50,075 nucleotides of DNA, taken from positions 1 through 50,075 of the forward strand of contig NZ_RHOF01000030.1 of the NCBI RefSeq assembly GCF_003946445.1, read 5' to 3'. The position numbers and the translations under genes are program-made. Shown piece after piece: positions 17,405 through 25,943 of this stretch (position 1 is its first letter; the number at the start of each line of letters is the position of its first letter). The notes below the pieces were generated by a model, which saw only the letters and a program-made list of their open reading frames with translations, had not been told where the DNA came from and made no database searches. This stretch comes from Loigolactobacillus jiayinensis. GTDB taxonomy: Bacteria > Bacillota > Bacilli > Lactobacillales > Lactobacillaceae.

Positions 17405-17751
17405 TACTTTTTCACTATGATAAATGAAACGGTTAATGGCGACGTAAGCGGCTAAGCCCTTAAAAATAATTCTGCTGCGTCCCTAATTTGGATAACTGAT
17501 TATTGACGCCTTAGTAGTATGTGTCTTAGTGAAAAATGATCACAACACTAATTGATCAAGTTAAAGCTCACAATTAACAGCGAAAATGAGCCAGCTTAAC
17601 GATTAGTGATCGTGTAAATTCAAGCTACAAAAAAAGCCCGCAAATTAGGGCAAATTATAATAGCTTTCAGTTCATTTTCTCATTAATATAGTTTATGATA
17701 ACTATAAGTAAATATTACGATAATAGTTCACTACTCACCCAGGAGGTTACT
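17405..17751. other. Intergenic region upstream of ackA
   Basis: Besides the possible upstream extension of the small open frame (to 17482), it contains a short minus-strand terminator-like hairpin at 17629-17650 (GCCC/GGGC with a T-run) and the AT-rich ackA promoter area. No clear gene. Confidence 0.45.
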
Positions 17752-18948
17752 ATGCAAAAAATTCTAACCATCAACGCCGGTAGTTCATCCCTAAAATGGA
17801 ACTTATTTGCCCTACCAATGGAAACGAGCCTCGCCCACGGCTTAGTTGAACGCTTAAATGAGCCAGTGGCCACCTTTAAACTAGTCACCAGCGGCCAAAA
17901 ATACAGCCAACCAGTCAACACGCTAACCGCCACCACCGCCGTTGATTTGGTGCTGGATAAATTGGAAGAATTGGCAATTATCCACGCGCGCACCGAAATT
18001 AGCGTTGTCGGCCACCGCATTGTCGCTGGGGGTACCGCTTTTAAACACCCAACCTTAGTCACACCAGCCGTGCTAGCACAAATTATTGACCTAAGCGACT
18101 ACGCCCCGTTACACAATCCAGCCGAAGCGCACTACATCAAATTATTTATGGCTGCTTTACCGCATGCTCAACAAATGGCGGTTTTCGACAGTCAATTTTT
18201 CACGCAACTGCCTGAAATCAACGCCATTTACAGCATTCCTTACGACTACACGAAGCAATATAATATTCGGCGTTATGGTGAACACGGCATTAGCCATGAT
18301 TATCTCGCTAAACGTAGTGCTGACTTGTTGCGCAAGCCACTTACGCAACTTAAACTAATCACACTCCATCTGGGCAGTGGTGCATCGATCACCGCCATTA
18401 AAAACGGTCGGCCGTATGATACCTCAATGGGCTTCACACCATTGACGGGCGTCACGATGAGTACCCGTGCCGGCGATGTCGATCCTGCCTTGGTTCCTTT
18501 CCTAGCCAAAAAACTAAACTTACCTGCTGACGAAGTCGTAACTGATATATTAAATCGCCAATCAGGCTTACTCGGTATCTCCGGCCTTTCCATGGATATG
18601 CGTGACCTTATGGCCGCCGAGCAAGAGAATCCACGCGCTAAGTTAGCCATTGATATATTTATTAATCGCATCGTTAAATATATTGGCAGTTATTACGTCG
18701 AACTTGGCGGCCTCGATGCCTTAGTATTTTCAGGTGGTATTGGTGAAAACGACACTGACATTCGTGCACGAATTGCGCATGGCGTTCAAGCACTAGGAAT
18801 CAATCTAGACGCAAAACGTAATCAAGCTAACAACGAAGGACCAATCAGCCCAGAAAATGCAGCTATCACAGCATTGTTAGTACCGACTAATGAAGAATTA
18901 GCCATTGTTCGCCAAGTTGTTCAAGCGCTCAATGTTACACAAAGATGA
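17752..18948 (+). CDS. ackA: Acetate kinase
   Basis: Interconverts acetyl-phosphate + ADP and acetate + ATP, the ATP-yielding end of the acetate branch. The ASKHA-fold signature ILTINAGSSSLKWNLF is at the N-terminus. VVGHRIVAGG, LHLGSGASI, DTSMGFTPLTGVTMSTRAGDVDP (shown here in pieces of the family block) and VFSGGIGEND follow. Length 398 aa is normal. The start at 17752 sits behind CAGGAGG. Monocistronic. A structured intergenic element and a strong terminator follow. Confidence 0.97.
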   Translation: MQKILTINAGSSSLKWNLFALPMETSLAHGLVERLNEPVATFKLVTSGQKYSQPVNTLTATTAVDLVLDKLEELAIIHARTEISVVGHRIVAGGTAFKHPTLVTPAVLAQIIDLSDYAPLHNPAEAHYIKLFMAALPHAQQMAVFDSQFFTQLPEINAIYSIPYDYTKQYNIRRYGEHGISHDYLAKRSADLLRKPLTQLKLITLHLGSGASITAIKNGRPYDTSMGFTPLTGVTMSTRAGDVDPALVPFLAKKLNLPADEVVTDILNRQSGLLGISGLSMDMRDLMAAEQENPRAKLAIDIFINRIVKYIGSYYVELGGLDALVFSGGIGENDTDIRARIAHGVQALGINLDAKRNQANNEGPISPENAAITALLVPTNEELAIVRQVVQALNVTQR

Positions 18949-18958
18949 CATTTTCCAA

Positions 18959-19083
18959 AATAGCTAGTCTTTCAAATTCGGATATGTTACTATGAAATTG
19001 GCAACGAAGCCAGCTTTGAGTGGTCAACTATGACCTAAGTAAACGGTATTATTCAATTGTGACATATCCTTTAATTAGCTATT
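18959..19083 (+). other. Structured intergenic element after ackA
   Basis: Nested complementary segments run through about 125 bases: AATAGCTA (18959-18966) with TAGCTATT (19076-19083); GGATATGT (18980-18987) with ACATATCC (19062-19069); AATTG with CAATT inside; then small hairpins TGGC/GCCA and GGTCA/TGACC. It lies between the ackA stop and a strong terminator. It may be a 3'-UTR structure, a small RNA or a miniature inverted-repeat element. No family recognised. Confidence 0.45.
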
Positions 19084-19093
19084 GTATAAACAT

Positions 19094-19131
19094 AAAAAAA
19101 CGTCAGTCCCCTAGGGGGCTGACGTTTTTTA
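19094..19131. terminator. Bidirectional terminator between ackA and the zinc-ribbon gene
   Basis: AAAAAACGTCAG and CTGACGTTTTTT pair around a CCCCTAGGGGG core, a strong hairpin with A-run and T-run serving the converging genes. Confidence 0.93.
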
Positions 19132-19848
19132 TTTAGGTGGTGGTAATTGGCGTTGGCGCGGCGTAAAAACACGCCGCAATAGTCTGGTTAGCCAACTACG
19201 CTGCCGAGGCCGGGGCGCGATTGCCGCACTGGCCGCCGCAGAAGCCGCACTAGTGGCGACACTATCAGCCAATTGCCGCAACGCCGCTTGATCACTTTGT
19301 AACTGCGCTAACATCTGATTGACCACTGCTTGGTTACTTTGTACTTGAGCAACCAAAACCGCTAAACTGGCAGTGTTAGCCGCAGCGGCGCTACTAGCAC
19401 GCTGATCAACTTGTGCCTGATTAAATGGTGGCGTTGCTTCACTTTCTACCACCACTTCAGCACTTGAGTGGACCACTGGTTGTGTGGCTGCAGCAGCTTG
19501 ACGTACCGCAACTGCTGGCGCTGATGATTGCGGTGCAGCTACCGAGGCGACATCAAATTCAATGACGTCACTGGCCAACAATTGACGCGCTGACTTGGCC
19601 ACAGGAACCGGCTGACTACCAAAATCGATCGTACCAAAATTGGCACTGGCGGCTGCGCTAGGTGCAGCCGAACTAAGTGGCGGTTGCGTGATCCCATTTG
19701 CTTTGCGGTAAGCCACAAGATCATAGCCGCAATTAGGACAAGTCCCTTCCTGTAAGGTAACTGGCAGACCACAACTAGGACAAATAAACTCACCAACACC
19801 GAGACTACCAAAGTCTAACGCCCGCATTTTCTTCGCAATTTTTTTCAC
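19129..19848 (-). CDS. Zinc-ribbon protein with long Ala/Ser/Gln linker
   Basis: A 239-residue protein with an N-terminal zinc ribbon (CPSCG...CPNCG, about residues 23-41), a long low-complexity region rich in Ala, Ser, Gln and Val with a predicted helical stretch (VLVAQVQSNQAVVNQMLAQL), and a basic C-terminal tail (SWLTRLLRRVFTPRQRQ) that could contact membrane or nucleic acid. No signal peptide or clear membrane segment. The start is GTG with GGTGGGG upstream; ATG eight codons in is possible. Only the zinc ribbon is recognisable; function unknown. Confidence 0.75.
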   Translation of the reverse strand: MKKIAKKMRALDFGSLGVGEFICPSCGLPVTLQEGTCPNCGYDLVAYRKANGITQPPLSSAAPSAAASANFGTIDFGSQPVPVAKSARQLLASDVIEFDVASVAAPQSSAPAVAVRQAAAATQPVVHSSAEVVVESEATPPFNQAQVDQRASSAAAANTASLAVLVAQVQSNQAVVNQMLAQLQSDQAALRQLADSVATSAASAAASAAIAPRPRQRSWLTRLLRRVFTPRQRQLPPPK

Positions 19849-19921
19849 CGCATATCCCCACCATAACCAGTTTTATTATTGTTTTAACCATAGCACGAAA
19901 CAGGTGTGGCGACAATCAGGC

Positions 19922-19949
19922 TTGACTTATTTTTATCACACGCTAGAAT
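19922..19949 (+). promoter_or_regulatory. Promoter of the metQ T-box transcript
   Basis: TTGACT and TAGAAT are separated by 16 bases just ahead of the T-box leader. Confidence 0.65.
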
Positions 19950-19955
19950 ATAAGG

Positions 19956-20225
19956 TAATCTTAAAAACGCATTGAAGAGGAAAGTACAAGATGGCGCGTG
20001 TTCAGAGAGCATCGGTTAGCTGTAAAGATGCCGCGACAAAATCAAGGAAAATGGCCTCAGAGCGGGTCGCGCAAACTGAGCGTGACAACGGTTAGCTGCC
20101 TGTTAGCGCAGCGCATTTTTGCAGTGATGCAGAAATGGCTAAGTGGCAATTTCTAGAATTGCAATTAAGGTGGTACCGCGCTCAAGCGTCCTTTTTTCGT
20201 GAACAACGAAGAAGGACGCTTTTTT
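19956..20225 (+). promoter_or_regulatory. T-box leader of metQ (probable Met specifier ATG)
   Basis: The antiterminator box AAGGTGGTACCGCG is at about 20167-20180. Upstream are the GGAAAGTA S-turn-like segment, CAGAGAG, and a stem GCATC/GATGC. The specifier region AAGGAAAATGGCC puts ATG at 20051-20053. The terminator has arms AAGCGTCC/GGACGCTT (20184-20221) and T6. A methionine T-box fits the MetQ/MsrA genes downstream; the specifier is read by eye. Confidence 0.88.
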
Positions 20226-20301
20226 GTTGTTCACAAACCGGGCCAAGATTAACTGTTCAAAAAGGAGCTTGCACAAACACACAACTTGGGGGAATTCAAC
20301 T

Positions 20302-21120
20302 ATGAAAAAATTAAAATATTGGTTACTCGCACTAGCAGCGTTACTATTTTTCAGTGGGATCAGCACCACCACCCACGCCGCAACAACGGTTAAGGTCGGC
20401 GTCACCAGCGCCAAACACGAAGAATGGGACGCCGTCAAAAAGAAGTTAGCGAAAAAAGGCATCAACATCAAGATCATCACTTTTACCGACTACGTTCAAC
20501 CGAACAACGCCTTAGCTGAAGGCTCCTTAGACTTAAACGCTTTTCAAACGAATATTTATTTGAAGGCCTATAATAAGGAGCATCACACTAACTTAGTTCC
20601 GATCGCTAAGACAGTCATCGCCCCACTCGGCCTGTACTCGAATAAAATCACCAAGCTTTCCCAGATCAAAAATGGCGCTACCATTGCGATTCCAAATGAT
20701 CCTTCCAATGACGGCCGCGCATTACTTCTTTTACAAGCTGCCGGCTTAATCAAAGTTGATGCTAAAAAAGGTCAATATCCAACGACCAAAGATATCACCG
20801 CCAACAAGAAGAACTTGAAAATCAAAGAACTCGATGCCAACCAAACTGCACGGGCCTTAAAGGACGTTGATGCTTCAATCATTAATTCCGGTATGGCGGT
20901 TGATGCCGGGCTGAATCCTAAGAAAGACGCTGTTTATTTGGAAAAGGTCAATAAAAAAGCTGAACCTTATATCAACGTTATCGCTGCACAAAAAAAGAAC
21001 CAAAACAAAGCGATCTACAAAAAAGTGATTAAAGCCTTCCAATCTGAAGACATCGCTAAAGTTATCTCTAAGTCATCTAAAGGTGCTTCAATTCCAGTTT
21101 GGAACAAAACACTGAAGTGA
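20302..21120 (+). CDS. metQ: Methionine-type ABC transporter substrate-binding protein (NlpA/MetQ family)
   Basis: Solute-binding protein of the NlpA/MetQ family, expected to capture methionine (or its sulfoxide or derivatives) outside the cell. Blocks: [58 protein letters not shown] and [13 protein letters not shown]. The start at 20302 follows TTGGGGG. The signal peptide ends THA-A and lacks a lipobox Cys, unlike most Gram-positive binding proteins, so it may be released or held non-covalently. No MetN or MetI genes are adjacent. First gene of a T-box-controlled unit with msrA and an M20 peptidase. Length 272 aa is normal. Confidence 0.92.
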   Translation: MKKLKYWLLALAALLFFSGISTTTHAATTVKVGVTSAKHEEWDAVKKKLAKKGINIKIITFTDYVQPNNALAEGSLDLNAFQTNIYLKAYNKEHHTNLVPIAKTVIAPLGLYSNKITKLSQIKNGATIAIPNDPSNDGRALLLLQAAGLIKVDAKKGQYPTTKDITANKKNLKIKELDANQTARALKDVDASIINSGMAVDAGLNPKKDAVYLEKVNKKAEPYINVIAAQKKNQNKAIYKKVIKAFQSEDIAKVISKSSKGASIPVWNKTLK

Positions 21121-21152
21121 AATCTAAACTAATAATAGGAGCTGTTGAAAAT

Positions 21153-21704
21153 ATGAGTCAAACTAAAACTGCAATTTTTGCTGGTGGTTGTTTCTGGTGC
21201 ATGGTACGTCCATTTGATGAAACACCGGGTATTGTTAATGTTGTTTCTGGTTATACCGGCGGCCATGTCGCTAATCCAACCTATCAGCAAGTTAAGTCCC
21301 ACACAACTGGCCACACAGAGTCTGTGGCTATCACCTATGATCCAGCAGTGATCACCTATCAACAGCTACTTGATATTTACTGGCAACAAACCGATCCAAC
21401 TGACGCCATGGGTCAATTCCAAGATCGCGGTGATAATTATCGGCCAGTTATCTTCGTCCAAAATGAAACGGAACGTAAATTAGCTGAAGCCTCACGCCAA
21501 CAATTAGCCGCTAGCAACCGTTTTGACGCACCAATCGTGACTAAGATTGAGGATGTACAGCCTTTCTACCCAGCGGAACCAGAACACCAAGACTTTTACA
21601 AGCGCCACCCAGAGCGCTTTGCGGAAGAAATTGCTGGTCGCGAAGAATTTACGGCAAAGTATTGGCAACAAAAGAATCAAGAAGAGGCGAAAGTTCGTGA
21701 ATGA
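21153..21704 (+). CDS. msrA: Peptide methionine sulfoxide reductase A
   Basis: Reduces the S-form of methionine sulfoxide in proteins or free methionine. The catalytic motif GCFWC is at about residues 11-15. [26 protein letters not shown] and the [13 protein letters not shown] tail are conserved. Length 183 aa. The start at 21153 has AATAGGAG about 12 bases upstream. It overlaps the following peptidase start by 8 bases. Its position behind a methionine T-box and metQ supports a shared methionine recovery role. Confidence 0.95.
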   Translation: MSQTKTAIFAGGCFWCMVRPFDETPGIVNVVSGYTGGHVANPTYQQVKSHTTGHTESVAITYDPAVITYQQLLDIYWQQTDPTDAMGQFQDRGDNYRPVIFVQNETERKLAEASRQQLAASNRFDAPIVTKIEDVQPFYPAEPEHQDFYKRHPERFAEEIAGREEFTAKYWQQKNQEEAKVRE

Positions 21705-22836
21705 AGCAACATTAGTTAAATTAACCCAAGATTTGATCCGGCTTGATACTGTTAATGATCACGAAGAAACTGTTAGTGATTATTTAGCCAACTTATTCAG
21801 CGCCAATGGCATCACCGCAAAAAAACTGACCTATACGCCTGGACGGACTAGCTTAATTGCCGAAATTGGCGATCCTACTAGTAAAAACGTCTTGGTTTTC
21901 TCCGGTCATCAAGACACCGTAGCCACCGGTGATACTGCTGATTGGCCGTATGCCGGTCCCTTCTCTGGCGAACTGCATGCTGGCCGCATTTATGGTCGTG
22001 GTGCCGCTGATATGAAAAGTGGCCTCGCCGCGATGGCCGCAACGCTGATTGCTTTGAAGGATGCGCCACTAAAAGGTCGCCTACGCTTTGTGGCCACGGT
22101 TGGTGAAGAATTTGGTGCTCACGGTGCGCGTGAACTGACAGAACAAGGCTATGCTGACGATTTTGGCGGCTTAGTCATCGGTGAACCCACTGGTGAACAG
22201 CTTATTTTTGCTCATAGTGGCTCGATCGATTATACAGTTACTTCAATCGGTAAGGCAGCGCATAGTTCATTACCGGAAACTGGTATCAATGCGATCACTA
22301 ACTTGGTCAAGTTCATTACCGCCGAAGCGCACGCCTTCGATGACGTCGCACCGCATCCGGCACTAGGTGACTTTGTCCATAGCGTCACCGTGATCAAAGG
22401 TGGCACGCAGGTCAACAACATCCCCGGCTACGCTCAATTGGCCGGTAACATGCGCCCAATTCCCAGCTTCAATAATGAACAAGCTATCGGCCGTTTGCAG
22501 GCGATCATCGACAAATTAAATCAGCAACCTGACGTTAATTTACAATTAAAAGTTGATTTCAGCTTTGTACCTGTTTTAACCGCCACAGATGATCCTTTTG
22601 TCGCCGCCTTACAAGCTAGTGCTAAACAAGTAACCGATAAAAACTTACCAGAAACTGTGATCCACGGTGCGACTGATGCCTCTGAATTCACCAAATCTGC
22701 GCACAAATTTCCCGTGATCATTTTCGGCCCTGGCGATTGGTCGGCTGCCCATCAAGCCAACGAATCTGTTAGTGTCGCCAAAATCGTCAGCGCGCAAAAA
22801 ATCTATCAAGCATTAGCGTTGCGCCAATTAAGTTAG
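21697..22836 (+). CDS. M20-family metallopeptidase (ArgE/DapE/ACY1 type)
   Basis: Zinc-dependent deacylase/peptidase of the M20 family. Metal and catalytic regions: [11 protein letters not shown] (metal His, Asp), [14 protein letters not shown] (bridging Asp), [10 protein letters not shown] (catalytic Glu-Glu), GEPTG, and a C-terminal [16 protein letters not shown] metal-ligand region. A dimerisation domain lies in the middle ([16 protein letters not shown]). The GTG start at 21697 lies inside the end of msrA behind AAGAGG, implying coupling. Length 379 aa is standard. Annotated homologues are often called succinyl-diaminopimelate desuccinylase; here the methionine context suggests hydrolysis of an N-acyl-methionine or methionine-containing compound, which is inference. 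Confidence 0.9.
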   Translation: MNEATLVKLTQDLIRLDTVNDHEETVSDYLANLFSANGITAKKLTYTPGRTSLIAEIGDPTSKNVLVFSGHQDTVATGDTADWPYAGPFSGELHAGRIYGRGAADMKSGLAAMAATLIALKDAPLKGRLRFVATVGEEFGAHGARELTEQGYADDFGGLVIGEPTGEQLIFAHSGSIDYTVTSIGKAAHSSLPETGINAITNLVKFITAEAHAFDDVAPHPALGDFVHSVTVIKGGTQVNNIPGYAQLAGNMRPIPSFNNEQAIGRLQAIIDKLNQQPDVNLQLKVDFSFVPVLTATDDPFVAALQASAKQVTDKNLPETVIHGATDASEFTKSAHKFPVIIFGPGDWSAAHQANESVSVAKIVSAQKIYQALALRQLS

Positions 22837-22963
22837 GCACAAGCTCACCATAACATAGTTGCACTAGAAAGAGAACTAATGTTTGCATTTGAAATTGTGT
22901 CACTGATTTACAGAACAAAACGCAAACACGCTTGCGCTATGACTTTTAGCGTCAGCGAATTTA

Positions 22964-22989
22964 GTCGCCAAATTGGCGGCTTTTTTTTT
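22964..22989 (+). terminator. Terminator after the M20 peptidase gene
   Basis: GTCGCCAA and TTGGCGGC pair tightly and are followed by T9, closing the metQ-msrA-peptidase unit. Confidence 0.85.
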
Positions 22990-23052
22990 CGTTTAGTTCA
23001 TGCTAAAATAGGAACAACCGTTCGACTATTTTTTTAACAGCGAGGGATGTCT

Positions 23053-23382
23053 ATGCGGATCACAGATTTTTTAGCCATGATTGCCGACCTAAATCGTAAC
23101 GCATTAGTTTTGTATGAATTCGGTGCTAATCGTCATGGTAAGCGAACTGAAGAAGTCGACCACGTTCAGTACATCAAATTAAGCGGCTTACACACGGTAG
23201 ACGCACCCCAGAAACAGCTGATGCTAGAAACTGCGGCCCAGCGCCAAACTTTGCGTTTGTGGGAACTATCCGCCTTATTGCGCCAGCATCAATTACGCCG
23301 CTATATGTATGTCGAATATCAGGGCCAGAAGCACGCTTTATTTGGCTTTCGCGTTGAAAAAAATTTAGTCCTACTGGGATAA
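23053..23382 (+). CDS. Small protein of unknown function
   Basis: A 109-residue basic, soluble protein starting MRITDFL. GAGGG lies six bases before the chosen ATG at 23053; an ATG two codons earlier falls within the site. The sequence has a helical, Leu/Arg-rich second half (LWELSALLRQHQLRRYMYVEY) and ends in a beta-like LFGFRVEKNLVLLG. No domain is recognised. It is 21 bases upstream of the nuclease gene, so both are probably one unit. Confidence 0.75.
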   Translation: MRITDFLAMIADLNRNALVLYEFGANRHGKRTEEVDHVQYIKLSGLHTVDAPQKQLMLETAAQRQTLRLWELSALLRQHQLRRYMYVEYQGQKHALFGFRVEKNLVLLG

Positions 23383-23403
23383 TGATGCAGGGAGAATTTT
23401 GGC

Positions 23404-24231
23404 ATGAAGAGACGAAAGAGAAGACGCACCAGATCACTGTTAGTTTTAGCAGTGATTTTGATTGGCGGTTGGTTAGGCTTAAAACCTAGTCAATCGCAAA
23501 ATTTGTGGCAAACGGCGCAGAACTTGTTGCCAACAACCACGCAAAGTTCCTCAAGCACCACTAGTAGCGACCAACCTAGCGCCAGCACGACCGAATTGGC
23601 AAATCTCAACTATCAATCTGGTGCCACAGCAGTAGTGGCCGTCAATCATAACAAGTCAACGCTGACACCCAGCAGTTGGAAAACCAATCATGCTGTTTAC
23701 GCCAATTTAGATAAATTAAATCGCACTAGCACGGCTAATACCGCCTATTTGGAGCAGCGTAATGTGGCCGACGATTCACTGCGAGTCAGTCAAACCGTAC
23801 AACCCACCGGCTGGCACCAAAAGTTTTCCAACCGAACTGCGATCCTCAATCGTGGTCATCTAGTCGCCTATTCTATTTCTAAGGGTATCAGCGCTAGCGG
23901 CAATTACGATCCCAGTTTGCAAAGTGGCGATCAAAATAATTTGAAAAATTTATTCACGCAAACAGCGTTTAGCAATCAACGACTACAAACCGTTTACGAA
24001 ACTAAAATTCGCACCGCTTTGCGCGATGGCAAAAAAATCATTTACCAACCCCACGCAATTTTTCGTGGTAACGAATTAATGCCTCGCGGTGTCCAATTGC
24101 AAGCCATCAGTACTGATGGTAGCTTAAATTTTAATGTCTATATTTATAATGTTCAGCCAGGGTTCACTTTTAATTATAGTGACGGCACTAGCCAAACTAG
24201 CAGCATGCAAGTTCCTGATACCACGATTTAA
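23404..24231 (+). CDS. Secreted DNA/RNA non-specific endonuclease (EndA/NucA type)
   Basis: Membrane-anchored or secreted nuclease of the beta-beta-alpha-metal fold. A very basic N-terminus (KRRKRRRTR) is followed by a transmembrane anchor (SLLVLAVILIGGWLGL) and a Ser/Thr linker. The catalytic motif is NRGHLVAYSI with the general-base His, where DRGH is commonest, and the metal-binding Asn region is GDQNNLKNLFTQTAFSN. In streptococci the relative EndA degrades one strand during DNA uptake; that role here is inference. ATG at 23404 with GGGAGAATTTT upstream. Length 275 aa is typical. A terminator follows. Confidence 0.9.
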   Translation: MKRRKRRRTRSLLVLAVILIGGWLGLKPSQSQNLWQTAQNLLPTTTQSSSSTTSSDQPSASTTELANLNYQSGATAVVAVNHNKSTLTPSSWKTNHAVYANLDKLNRTSTANTAYLEQRNVADDSLRVSQTVQPTGWHQKFSNRTAILNRGHLVAYSISKGISASGNYDPSLQSGDQNNLKNLFTQTAFSNQRLQTVYETKIRTALRDGKKIIYQPHAIFRGNELMPRGVQLQAISTDGSLNFNVYIYNVQPGFTFNYSDGTSQTSSMQVPDTTI

Positions 24232-24262
24232 CGTCTGTTAATCCCATAACAGGCGTTTTGTT
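24230..24262 (+). terminator. Terminator after the nuclease gene
   Basis: AACGTCTGTT and AACAGGCGTT arms around a short loop, followed by a short T-rich stretch. Confidence 0.7.
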
Positions 24263-24299
24263 ATCTTTACGTAATGTTAATGTCATACAACTAGCATAT

Positions 24300-24316
24300 T
24301 GTAATATTCCTGTTAC
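24300..24316 (+). promoter_or_regulatory. WalR (YycF)-type box
   Basis: TGTAAT, five bases, TGTTAC fits the consensus TGTWAH-N5-TGTWAH exactly. It lies about 80 bases upstream of the LysM/3D wall-protein gene, the kind of gene WalRK controls. Confidence 0.65.
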
Positions 24317-24394
24317 GTTAGCTACACATTTTCGTGCTAAAGTTAGACTATTAATATAACGAAAACGTTCACTTAATTTTGGGAGGATTTCCGC

Positions 24395-25555
24395 ATGCAA
24401 AAAAAGAACGCACTATTAATTAGTGCTACAACTTTACTTAGCGTTATCGGTGTCACCGCTGTGGCTACTAAAGCCGACGCCGCAACAGTCACCGTTAAAG
24501 CCAACGATACCGTTTGGGACTTTTCCCAACAATACGGGGTCACCGTTGATCAAATTAAAACCGCTAATAAGTTAAGCGGCGATAATCCAATTATTTTGAT
24601 TGGCCAAAAATTAGATATTCCGACAGAAAATACAAACAATACTACTTACAGCGCAGCGGCGCAATCAGTACAACCTGATTGGAATAGCCAATTAACTGCG
24701 CAGTCTGCTGCTACGGCCTCAGCTAACGCAGCTAGCCAAGCAGCTGCTCAAGCCGCAACTGACGCTGCTAATGCAGCCTTAACACAGGCCACTAGCGCAG
24801 CCGCACAATCGGCTGCTACCGCTTCAGCCAATGCAGCTTTGCAGGCAGCCACTGAATCTGCCAACGCGGCCGCAGCACAAGCGGCTAGTGCAACCGCACA
24901 ATCTGCTGCTACTGCTTCAGCTAACGCAGCTTTACAGGCAGCTACTGAATCTGCCAATACGGCTTCAGCACAAGTTGCTAGTGCAACCGCACAATCTGCC
25001 GCTACCGCTTCAGCTAACGCAGCTAGTCAAGCAGCAACACAGGCAGCTAACGAAGCAGCCGCACAGTCCGCAGCAGCAGTTAGTGCCGCAGCGCAATCCG
25101 CTGCCACGGCCTCGGCCAACCAAGCAGCGGCTGAATCCGCAACTGCTGCTAGCCAGGCAGCTTTAATTGCCTCAACACAAGCAGCTAGCCAAGCGGCACA
25201 ATCCGCGGCGATTGCTTCGAATCAAGCTGCTAATCAAGCAACAGCATCAACTGCTGCTGCAACAACACAAGCAACAACGACTAGCAGCAGTACAACTAGT
25301 AGCTCAACGACCAGCGCTGATAGTAACTATACCTTTACTTACTACAACGCAACACCAGAGCAAGGCTGGGGCGACGCTAGCACTACTGCTGACGGCACCA
25401 GCACTGCAACTGGCCGTGACGCTGATGGTTATTTGATTGCTGCTGCAGGTAGCAACATCGCCTTCGGTACACATATCCAAACGCCTTATGGTGAAGCTGT
25501 CGTTCATGATCGTGGCGGCGCCGTTTCTGGCAACCATATTGATGTTTTGCAATAG
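24395..25555 (+). CDS. Secreted LysM and 3D-domain cell-wall protein
   Basis: A 386-residue exported protein. A signal peptide ends near ADA-AT (residue 29). One LysM repeat follows (about residues 30-70: VTVKANDTVWDFSQQYGV, LIGQKLDIP). A long Ala/Ser/Gln-rich helical region (about 85-295) contains three 31-residue repeats. The C-terminal 3D domain (about 315-386) carries the family Asp residues in DRGGAVSGNHIDV, a double-psi beta-barrel-like fold found in YocH and resuscitation-type wall hydrolases. It probably cleaves or remodels peptidoglycan. TTGGGAGG lies before the ATG. A WalR-type box lies upstream, matching wall-homeostasis control. Confidence 0.92.
   Translation: MQKKNALLISATTLLSVIGVTAVATKADAATVTVKANDTVWDFSQQYGVTVDQIKTANKLSGDNPIILIGQKLDIPTENTNNTTYSAAAQSVQPDWNSQLTAQSAATASANAASQAAAQAATDAANAALTQATSAAAQSAATASANAALQAATESANAAAAQAASATAQSAATASANAALQAATESANTASAQVASATAQSAATASANAASQAATQAANEAAAQSAAAVSAAAQSAATASANQAAAESATAASQAALIASTQAASQAAQSAAIASNQAANQATASTAAATTQATTTSSSTTSSSTTSADSNYTFTYYNATPEQGWGDASTTADGTSTATGRDADGYLIAAAGSNIAFGTHIQTPYGEAVVHDRGGAVSGNHIDVLQ
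24803..25081 (+). repeat. Three 93-bp tandem repeats in the Ala-rich region
   Basis: Copies begin at 24803, 24896 and 24989, each encoding a 31-residue unit that starts AQSAATASANAA. The unit length in whole codons keeps the frame, so copy number can change without disrupting the protein. Confidence 0.85.
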
Positions 25556-25561
25556 GATTAC

Positions 25562-25588
25562 AAAAATCGCCTAACCGGTGATTTTTTT
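25562..25588 (+). terminator. Terminator after the LysM/3D gene
   Basis: ATCGCC and GGTGAT pair around a short loop, followed by T8. Confidence 0.7.
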
Positions 25589-25640
25589 TGATAAAATAAT
25601 TATCTAGCTAAGATTTAACTATTATTTAGATAATTTTTTA

Positions 25641-25669
25641 TTGACAGACGAATATAAGGTTGTTATAGT
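25641..25669 (+). promoter_or_regulatory. serS promoter
   Basis: TTGACA and TATAGT with a 17-base spacer, close to the consensus, directly upstream of the T-box leader. Confidence 0.88.
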
Positions 25670-25675
25670 AGGACT

Positions 25676-25911
25676 GTAAACAAAAGAAAACGCAATCATA
25701 GCAACTAGTAACTATCACTAATAATTCAGAGAATTAGCAGTTGGTGCAAGCTAATACATTATTGATAGCGAATCCATTGCTTAGCTTGACCTTTGAAAAG
25801 GTCACGGTGAGACGATAAACTCAGAGTATTGCTGTTTAACAGCATAAATACGGGTGGTACCACGTGATCAACGTCCCATAATCTTCTTTTTGAGGATTAT
25901 GGGATTTTTTT
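25676..25911 (+). promoter_or_regulatory. T-box leader of serS (Ser specifier TCC)
   Basis: The antiterminator box GGGTGGTACCACG is at about 25853-25865. The specifier region GATAGCGAATCCATTGC places TCC at 25773-25775. The terminator has arms CCCATAATC/GATTATGGG (25875-25903) followed by T7. Confidence 0.94.
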
Positions 25912-25943
25912 ATAAATTTATTTTTTAGAAAGAGGTCTTTATT

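Noticed and set aside
24748-25436. Frames rich in Gln/Leu or Ala overlapping the LysM/3D gene
   Set aside because: They are alternative readings of the 93-bp repeats.
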